Shown piece after piece: positions 34,419 to 40,840 of a DNA stretch of 40,840 bases (its first letter is position 1; every line of letters begins with the position of its first letter). Origin of the DNA: Basidiobolus meristosporus CBS 931.73 (Eukaryota; Basidiobolomycota; Basidiobolomycetes; Basidiobolales; Basidiobolaceae); assembly GCA_002104905.1 (NCBI GenBank), contig MCFE01000739.1:1-40840 (forward strand). Reading direction: 5' to 3'. Made by a program: the position numbers and the translations under genes. The notes under the pieces were generated by a model, which saw only the letters and a program-made list of their open reading frames with translations, had not been told where the DNA came from and did not search any database.

Positions 34419-35537
34419 CTACTCTAGTTTCTGTTTTTTGTCTGCTTGTTTCTTCTTGCATTCTCTTGCCCAGTGTCCTGGCTTTTTACAGTAGTTACAG
34501 CAGCCAGGTTTTCTTTGGTTTTGTTGCTTTCCCTTCTTTTCTGTGTGCCTTTCTGTACTGAATAAAGCATTATCTTCAATTTTCTCTGCTTGATCACTAC
34601 GTCTGAGTTCTTCATGGAGAAGTCTTCCTTTGACATAGTCTAAAGTCAAGTTGTCTTCTCTGCTTTCAAAAGCAAGTATGAGTGGCTCATACTTGTCTGG
34701 TAGGCTGCAATGCAGACAGAGTATCTTTTCTTCATCATCTATACCAGCATTAATACTGCAAAGTTCTTCTGCAAGTGTCTCCATTCTGGTAATGAGTTGT
34801 GGCATGTCATCATCTGGCTTCTTCCTCATGTTAAAGAGATTTTGTTTCAAATAAAGCTTGCTTAATACTGACTTTGCTCCAAAGATCTTCTCTAAGGATT
34901 CCCAGGCTGCTTTGGCAGTATTTGAGGCATGGATTTGTCCAATGAAGGAGCCTTGCACATTGATGCATATGGCATTAAAGTGTTGTAAAAATTTGTATTT
35001 CCACCTAAATATTCACCTAACTTAGTCACTCAGATCATTACCTTCAAATCCTAGAGAATACTGACCAAATTCCTTGTTGGGATTTACTTAGAATATTTTC
35101 ACCAAAATACCAGGTACCCAGAACATGAAAATTCTCAAAGTTGTCCAAACAGCCCCAAGCTTTGCACACATGTTCTTAGGACCTTTCTTAACCAATTCTA
35201 CGTGTTTGTAATGCTAAGATCAGGTAAAAGTATAAATACTACTTTTACATTCAATAAATCATTAAGTGAAAACCACATAATCTACTTGTTCTCCCAATCA
35301 CTTCCAAAATCTCCAAGACTCTTACAACATAAAGGCCTTTCTCTCCTTCTCTTGAAACTTCTCCTCATCTTCTGCTGTTCCTTTGTGCTCAACTTTCTTT
35401 CCTGTTACTATGTTCCAAAGCTTTCTTTCCTCAAGGTGGATCTGCATCTTAATTCTCCAAAGTCTGTAGTTCTTCCCATCAAACCTCTCCTTTTCAGGGA
35501 AGATGTTGGTATTGCTTTGTTTGCTGGTAGAAGTCAT
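34419..35537 (-). pseudogene. Copia gag, interrupted by a solo LTR and ended by TAG
   Basis: Starts at 35537 (MTSTSKQSNTNIFPEKERFD). It has the family opening FDGKNYRLWRIKMQIHLEE, then the LTR insertion at 34981-35329. It resumes as QGSFIGQIHASNTAKAAWESLEKIFG and ends with the zinc knuckle CNYCKKPGHWAREC (C-x2-C-x4-H-x4-C) near 34450-34500. The reading frame is continuous across the insertion once one TAAAG copy is discounted. The TAG at 34419-34421 lies in frame with protease, so gag and pol were one frame. Confidence 0.93.
34981..35329 (+). mobile_element. Solo LTR nested in Copia gag, 349 bp, TSD TAAAG
   Basis: It begins TGTTGTAAAAATTTG and ends CTCTTACAACA. TAAAG is at 34976-34980 and 35330-35334. 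AAGTATAAATACTAC near 35228 and TTCAATAAATC near 35252 give plus orientation, opposite to the host element. The TGTTG/CAACA ends resemble the host Copia LTR, but the body is different, so it comes from another, probably Copia-type, family. Confidence 0.92.
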
Positions 35538-35573
35538 CTTTAGAATAGATTAAGGCAATCAGGGCCCATAACT

Positions 35574-35942
35574 TGTTGCAATTTAAGAAGTGATTTGGAT
35601 ATAAGGAACTTATCAAGAAATAGTGATAATAGTTGAACTGTTGTTTATTCATAAAGAAGCTCAGTATTTATACCTTTGAAGAAGTAATACAGCTGTAACA
35701 CTAAGTAGGGAGGGTTTCTCAATATTCAGGAGCATTCTGTAACAGTATCAGGGTTAGTACATAATGTTTGGTAATATTGCTGATTTGATCCTGACTTTAG
35801 GGGAATAATCATAAGATCATATATCTGGAGAAAGTGGCAAAGTTAAGGCAGTAAATGAGTCCTACAGTGACTAAAACTAGTCTAGAATTGTTAAGTAAAT
35901 TCTTTGCTGCTGAATGATACCAAATAGTCCAATGTTTCAACA
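35574..35942 (-). repeat. Copia 5' LTR (right on the plus strand)
   Basis: 369 bp. The minus-strand TATAAATA at 35665-35672 is the probable promoter of the element. Confidence 0.95.
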
Positions 35943-36131
35943 TGATCAATGGTTACAAAGAGAGAAAAGTATCTTTGCCTGTACAAGTACAAACCTGGGT
36001 AAAAATGAAATATAATAAAAAAACCCACTCTGAATATTCCTCACAAGTAGTACCGGCAAGGTCAGTTGGCTGTCAGCATGGATTGCTGGGAGTGTCAGGT
36101 AGTTTGGGATTAAAAGTTCAGATAGCAGCAC
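35943..36131 (-). mobile_element. LTR-W copy 5, part 2
   Basis: Continues 30580-30906 after the Copia insertion (TGATCAATGGTTACAAAG, TCCTCACAAGTAGTACC, GTTGGCTGTCAGC words) and stops in the CAGATAGCAGCA region. The following 36132-36900 is CACTA-type sequence. Confidence 0.82.
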
Positions 36132-36900
36132 ATCCCAGACACTCTATCATCTTGTACATTTGTGTACAATGATTGACACTTGCCTCTTTTACACACTCCT
36201 TACTTTATGACTTAGCTAATTCTCTTACATTTCATGCATACAAATTGATCTGTGTCAATTGAAACGCAGTTGTATCTCAGTTGCCAATTACATTGACCTA
36301 TTCAAGCCCCTATGCCCAAAAATAATATTAAGACCAACCCCACATGCAACAAGTGACTCTATTAGAATCCAATAATCAATACAAACATCTATTTTACTGC
36401 CCTTTTTCCCTGTCTTGGTGGGAGCCCTGCAGCTTTTGGCCACTGTTCATTCACTGGTTCCCATATGCTCAGGTCTTCAGGCAGCACTTGGCTAAGCGCT
36501 GCAAGGTCTAGCACCTCATCTGCCAGTTTTTGCAATAAATCCTTGCAATGTTAAAGTCAGTTTTCTTGAGCACTACTTTTGAAAAAGTGCTGTAATGTTT
36601 TGTTGTGTCCATTAATATTTAAAGTTTCTCTGTAGGTATTGTGATAATTTTTTGAGGTCTTGATAATATTGCTTTGTCTATTGGTGGGATCTTCACTCTG
36701 TCCACAATGGACTATGTCAAGACAGTAATACACAAATTGCTTTTCTCTGCAAGCTCTTCTACCTCACAGGAGTGCATTGCAACTGCCTGTGCTTCCAACA
36801 TTTGATAAAACAACTGCCAGCACTCTCCTGGTAACCTGACATCTATTAGCTGCTTGCTTGAGCTTTTGATCCCTGCTTATGAAGGTGTGATGATGTAGAA
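36132..36900 (-). pseudogene. Copy E: gene 2 3' end with subterminal flank
   Basis: 36180-36390 matches the subterminal/3' flank of copies C and D (GCCTCTTTTACACACTCCTTAC; CAACAAGTGACTCTATTAGAATCC). 36410-36890 matches the end of gene 2 on the minus strand. Recognisable words are the CTCATCTGCCAG...TGCAATAAATCCTTGCAAT stretch encoding the YCKDLLQ-LADE tail, then the region upstream of it. It is cut at about 36900 by LTR-W-related DNA. There is no open frame of note. Confidence 0.6.
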
Positions 36901-37700
36901 GTACTCCTGGGAGAAGCTAAACAACTCAAGGGGTGTGAGGTCTCTGATAAGTGCAATAATATGTGGGTCAGAAATGCCGTTGTCTTTGTAACTATATCAA
37001 TTTGGTAAAAGCTCCTGCTTCTCTAGCTTCCCAGTTGCTCAAAGTGTCTTCAAAGGCCTTTGTGTGTCTTGTGCACCATCCTGAAAAACCCCTTGATGAC
37101 AGGTCTGAGGTTCAACTCTTAAAGGTAGGCATAGTGATCAACTGTTAATCAATAAGGGGAAAGTGTTACCAAAAGAAGGATGGTGCTTTGATAAAGAATT
37201 GACTTCCCTTAAATACTCTTCCTAGCAGCTAAGTAACTACTAATAACAAGTCTCTAGAAGATTCCAGGCATTAACAGTATTCTTAACAACATCACCATGT
37301 GCTAAAAATACTCCAAGAAGGTCCTGCAAGGCTCTAAAAGGCACAGCACATCCAATCAATCAGGGAACAGTATTCTGAAACCTGTATAACATAGAGCTAC
37401 CTTATATTGTATTGAAATGGTAGGGGTGGTAACATAGTCTTAGGCCATGTGTCATGAGTACTGACTCAGATACTTTTGCAATGGCAATATTTATACTGAT
37501 CACAAAGCTGAATAACATCTGTAACTACTAATATTAATAACTAATCAGGGTAAACATCATATAAGATACTATCAATAATATGGGCAAGAAGAATAGGACA
37601 ATACTAATAAGATCAAATATGAAATAGTGCACCAAAATAGCTATATCAGTAAACTTGTCTGTAGGAGGTATACTACCCTACCACAATTATCACATGTTAC
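36901..37700 (-). repeat. Diverged LTR-W-related sequence
   Basis: The block around 37140-37470 aligns in order with the U3 of LTR-W on the minus strand. Matching words include an AACTACTAATAA-type stretch, AGGCACAGCACATCCAATCAATCAGG, TCTGAAACCTGTATAACATA and GGCCATGTGTCATG. The flanking parts are too diverged to align by eye, and the ends could not be fixed. It is an older relative or separate subfamily. Confidence 0.55.
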
Positions 37701-37975
37701 AATTATTGGACAAAGAGGCCAATTAAGCTACAAAGGAGGATCATTATAATGCATTTTTTTGGATGTTAACACCTAAAATAATTTTTTATCCAGAATAGTT
37801 TTTAAACAAGTGGGTCTCCAAATATACACTAAACAACAATATTCATTTTATTACATGAACCTGATATGTTATACCATTTAAACTGTAACAGCCTTAATGA
37901 AAAAATTAGATATGATTTGATATTAACATGTAAAACAAAAGGGCTTTACTCAACCTTAATAGCAAATTTTCAAAA
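37701..37975. other. A+T-rich unassigned DNA left of foldback 2
   Basis: No frame, LTR end or repeat match seen. It may be original non-element DNA that foldback 2 inserted into. Confidence 0.3.
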
Positions 37976-37977
37976 TA

Positions 37978-38707
37978 GACTTGTTTGGTTAGATAGTGCC
38001 ACATTAAGCCATGAGTACCAAATGATGCCATAGTGTGCCATGGGAGGCCAAATAAACATATACTTGGCCACAGAGTGTGAAACATAAATCTACATCTTCA
38101 TGCAAATCAGCCCCTGTGTTTTGCCCATAGTGTTGGAGAAAATCCATTTTTTGACCTTTTTTTGGGTTAATGTTGTGCAGGATGTATAAGAGCACAAAAG
38201 GATTGAAGACATGATTCAGGTACTCAATACCCATGGCACTCTGAATCTAGCTCCTGTGGCTTGTAACATGTCACAAATATGCATGGCACTGTCTTGGTCT
38301 ACTGGTACTATCTGGCACTATAAGTTCATTGTATAGATCTTACTATAGGGCTAATAATTAAATATAGTGCCAGATAGTGCCAGTGGACCAAGATAGTGTC
38401 ATGTATTTTTGTGACATGTTACTAGCCACAGGAGTTAGATTCTGAGTGCCATGGGTATTGAATTCCCAATGCATGTCTTCAGTTCATTCTGTGCTCTTAC
38501 ACATCCTGCACAACATTGACCTAAAAAAGGTCAAAAAATGGATTTTCTCCTGCATCATAGGTGAAATGCAGGGGCTGCTTTGCATGAAGATGCATAGCTA
38601 TGTTTCACACTCTGTGGCCAAGTATAGGTTCATTTGGCCTCCCATGGCACACTTTGGCATCATTAGGCACTCATGGCTCAATGTGGCACTATCCAACAGA
38701 ACAAGTC
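37978..38707. mobile_element. Foldback element 2, 730 bp, TA target duplication
   Basis: Arms 37978-38321 and 38363-38707 are about 88-90 percent reverse-complementary by eye around a roughly 40-bp loop. The ends read GACTTGTT and AACAAGTC, with TA at 37976-37977 and 38708-38709. The TA duplication suggests mobilisation by a Tc1/mariner-type transposase (inference); no transposase is encoded. It is closely related to foldback 1. Confidence 0.88.
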
Positions 38708-38709
38708 TA

Positions 38710-39019
38710 ATATATTTCACAATGTGCACATCTAAATTTCAAAGATTTTTTGTGATTATAAACAAACAATAGTGCTATAATCTCAGGGCTTATACTCCAA
38801 GAATTAATTTCTTGCAAGTTTTTGTCAATGGTTGCAAACAAAGTAACAGCATTATTAAACCAAACTTCAAAAATGTATTTATTGCAAAAGAACTTTTATG
38901 TAAAAACATGAGTGTTAATAGTCGGAAAAAAAATATAATAACAAAATCATTGTAAATGTTTTTTCAACCATATCTACAATATGTACTGTATTAATTTGGG
39001 TCACAAAAAAATATGTCAC
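38710..39019. other. A+T-rich unassigned DNA right of foldback 2
   Basis: Poly(A)/poly(T)-rich with no recognisable frame or repeat. It joins transposase-derived sequence at about 39020. Confidence 0.3.
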
Positions 39020-39338
39020 ACAAGACAAGCAGTCTAATAAACAAATTATCTCATAAATAAAGCATGGTCACATATACCTTCAAAGTAGCCCTTTCTTCTT
39101 ATTTGATAGAATGTTTGCTATCCAATTTGTTAGTAATGTTTACACCGGATTGATATGGAGCGTGGTACTTTATAGCTTCATCATAATTGTCATACTACAT
39201 GAGCTTCTTTAAATACAGTATTACCAGAGTAGAGCTGGAGTGTGAGCAATGTTTTCTTCCTATGGTGGTTGATTCCTGACAAGTTGGACACCTTGCAATG
39301 GTGGCATTTCTGATATTGAACAGACATCTGGTAGCTGG
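39020..39338 (-). pseudogene. Copy F: transposase internal fragment
   Basis: The minus strand reads ARCPTCQEST, GRKHCSHSS and LYLKKLM, then a degraded AIKYHAPYQSG and KVYVTML, corresponding to 8940-9200 of copy B. It keeps the C-x2-C pair of this segment. The part downstream of it is replaced by A+T-rich DNA, and the N-terminus by an LTR-W end at 39339. Confidence 0.7.
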
Positions 39339-39517
39339 AGTGAGGAATAGCTTATGCAATAAGGTAAGGAGGTGCAATAGTCAATTGGCTTATGGGATAA
39401 TACTGATCAGGTAAGACAAATGAGATAAGACTAGAATAAGTGTAGTAGAGAAATAGTGAAGTAGAAAATATGGGAATGAGCACATATGTCAGTGGGTGTC
39501 ACTGTAACCCCACTACA
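39339..39517 (-). mobile_element. LTR-W terminal fragment
   Basis: Matches the last 180 bp of copy 1 (plus-strand view) from TGAGGAATAGCTTATGCAAT to the CCCCACTACA end. The other end is missing. It lies exactly between transposase (minus) and gene 2 (plus) remnants, where the divergent spacer should be, so a deletion followed or accompanied its insertion. Confidence 0.82.
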
Positions 39518-40280
39518 CTGTCAGAAGTCTAGCATGCCATCACCTTAAGGCTGGCATACCATGGGACCATCAGGAACTCAAGGGCAAGTAGAATGCATTT
39601 GACTTGTTCCATGAACATTATCCTAGATTCAAACAGGCAAATGGACTTTGGGCCAGCATTGGTATGCTAAGAAAGTATTTTAAGAATAGCAAAAACTATC
39701 AAAGGCAGAAGAACAAGGGTGCTATGGCTAAAAACCTGCAGCTTCCTCAAGAGCCTGTTACAAACAGGGCCAAAAGCTCCAGACAAGCACCAAAAAGATG
39801 TCAGGTAGCTGGAAGAGTGCCAATAGAGACAAGCTGGCAGACACTAATGCACTGGCACAACATTTAACAATGAAAAAGGGTAGTGCCAGTCAAGAAGCAC
39901 TTAGCCAAAGTAGCAGTGAAGGGCCTGTCAATGACAAAAATAAGTGGCTTTTACAGGAGCCCATCATAACTACAGCTGAAGGCTCAAAGCAAGCGGAAAA
40001 GAAGTGTCAGGTTGTCAGAGAAGTGCCAGCAAGGGATAAGCAGGCCAAAACAGATATATCAGATCAGAATTTATCAAGGAGAAAATGTGGTTCATTACAA
40101 CAAGCACTCAGACAAAGTAGCAGTGAAAGACCTGGCAGTGACAAAGGAAATGGTAAAGGGAATATGTGTACCCAAGCCTGCAACCAGAAAAGCATGCAAA
40201 AAAAACCACAGGTCTTGCCAATTAACACCGCAAGCCTGGAACAGACCAAATCCCATCATAGCCAAGAAGATTTACCAACA
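39518..40280 (+). pseudogene. Copy F: gene 2 central and repeat region (long open run)
   Basis: After CTGTCAGAAGTCTAGCATGCC the helical block reads HYPRFKQANGLWASIGMLRKYFKNSKNYQRQKNKG (39604-39720). Two clear tandem repeats follow: LPQEPVTNRAKSSRQ, then, after a frameshift near 39825, ALSQSSSEGPVNDKNKWLLQEPIITTAEGSKQAEKKCQVVREVPARDKQ and LSRRKCGSLQQALRQSSSERPGSD (to about 40140). Lys/Gln-rich DNA follows up to SHHSQEDLP, then the break at 40281. This is the clearest view of the repeat unit, about 68 residues. The product looks basic; its function is unknown. Confidence 0.7.
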
Positions 40281-40704
40281 GTAAGCCAAAAGCCTCCTCT
40301 TTGCCCCACATTTGGATGTAAGGTGTGTAGTCTCTGAGGATCTTACTAGAACAGCCCCACCAAAGGGGCCAAATTTTGTTGGTTTCCTGCTGATTGTCCA
40401 TTTTACATACCTTGGATTTCCATAAAAAAAACCTGGATCTTTTAGGGGCTTACCTGCCCCTACCCCTGCGGAGCAGGGTGGGGGGGCTTGATTGGTTAAC
40501 CAAACCTCAGCATGGGTTCCAGAGTGCCCCCCCCAAGGAAGTACTTTACTATCCTAAGGGGGCATCTTTTGTACCTTGGTCTTTAGGAGTTTCCAGCATT
40601 TAGCCTTGTGGTCACCAGGGCCTTACAACCATGGGGGCCCTACACTTGAGCTATAATATGCATTACTGCTAAAGAAGCTAATATAAAAGGTAATACTCTA
40701 AACT
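40281..40704. other. G+C-richer unassigned insert
   Basis: Composition changes abruptly from the surrounding CACTA-type DNA, with G and C homopolymers (GGGGGGG near 40483, CCCCCCCC near 40527). A hairpin-forming ACCCCTGCGGAGCAGGGT lies at about 40463-40480, and a GGTTAACC palindrome follows near 40494. A 69-codon plus-strand open frame (40394-40603) has no recognisable motif. I could not identify terminal repeats or a target duplication. Confidence 0.4.
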
Positions 40705-40840
40705 CTGTAATATCTTGCCAATTGTTTCAAATTTCTCAGGTATCTCAAAGGGCCCCTTTAGCTTGAAATGAGCCATTTACAAATTGGTCATCAGTACAGG
40801 GATACTGCTTAAAAGCAAATGCATTGCCCCATTTGGAAAG
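40705..40840 (-). pseudogene. Transposase fragment, runs off the right edge
   Basis: Matches 815-960 of copy A and 9740-9870 of copy B in reverse. Minus-strand words correspond to AMHLL, KLKGPFEIPEKFE and RIGK(I)LQ. The remainder lies outside the window. Confidence 0.65.

Larger units (their letters stand above)
30907..35942 (-). mobile_element. Ty1/Copia retrotransposon, complete but inactivated, TSD TGATC
   Basis: Total length is 5036 bp. LTRs at 30907-31273 and 35574-35942 begin TGTTG and end CAACA. TGATC duplications lie at 30902-30906 and 35943-35947. A purine tract (minus strand TTGAGGGGGAG, 31274-31284) precedes the 3' LTR. The sequence after the 5' LTR reads AGTTATGGGCCC on the minus strand, a probable primer site whose tRNA I cannot name. 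The pol order protease-integrase-RT-RNase H defines Copia. The LTRs differ at roughly 20 of about 367 positions, so the insertion is not recent. A solo LTR (34981-35329) lies in gag. Confidence 0.97.

Noticed and set aside
34981-35329. Intron in Copia gag
   Set aside because: The segment is bounded by TGTTG...CAACA and a TAAAG duplication and carries its own TATA and AATAAA words on the opposite strand. It is a solo LTR, not an intron.
35560-35573. Copia primer-binding site assigned to initiator tRNA-Met
   Set aside because: The sequence AGTTATGGGCCC (minus strand) does not match a tRNA 3' end that I can name with confidence.
1-40840. Bacterial or phage origin; CRISPR arrays; operons
   Set aside because: There are no ribosome-binding-site-led gene runs and no regularly spaced short repeats. 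LTR retrotransposons with TATA and AATAAA signals and target duplications show a eukaryotic genome.

Overview
The window is eukaryotic and almost entirely built of transposable elements. Long intergenic repeats, Ty1/Copia and Ty3/Gypsy pol genes and CACTA-type (Transposase_21/Tnp2-like) transposases, together with the fungal style of the Gypsy integrases, suggest a repeat-rich filamentous fungus. The phylum cannot be fixed from sequence alone. The DNA is A+T-rich and visibly poor in CpG, and nearly every coding region is broken by stops, frameshifts or insertions. I see no intact host gene, tRNA, rRNA or CRISPR array.

The scaffold is a family of two-gene DNA elements. A Tnp2-like transposase and an unrecognised second gene (here 'gene 2': coiled coil, conserved helical block, about 68-residue tandem repeats) are divergently transcribed from a shared spacer of about 220 bp. 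Copy A (1-6176: transposase minus, gene 2 plus) and copy B (6177-11785: gene 2 minus, transposase plus) are joined tail to tail. Copy C lies at 17091-22190. Rearranged or truncated copies lie at 22195-23354, at 23355-30480 (interrupted by Gypsy B), and at 36132-36900, 39020-40280 and 40705-40840.

LTR retroelements are inserted into this scaffold. They are: a Gypsy element (B, 23501-29541) with paired 365-bp LTRs and a 4-bp target duplication; an RT-less Gypsy pol remnant (A, 11786-13433); a Copia element (30907-35942) with 367/369-bp LTRs and TSD TGATC; and solo LTRs at 1062-1590, 10861-11227, 20007-20375 and 34981-35329. A family of about 1.1-kb LTRs (called LTR-W here) is present in at least six full or partial copies plus one diverged relative. 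Two copies of a 0.71-0.73-kb foldback (long inverted repeat) element lie at 25853-26565 and 37978-38707.

The only host-like coding trace is a decayed sodium/calcium-exchanger-like sequence at 15010-15889 (minus), next to an unassigned unique stretch (15890-17090). A G+C-richer unassigned block lies at 40281-40704. The nesting gives a readable order of insertion: CACTA-like copies first, then LTR-W and Gypsy insertions, then Copia and finally a solo LTR inside Copia gag. Empty sites are preserved in paralogous copies.
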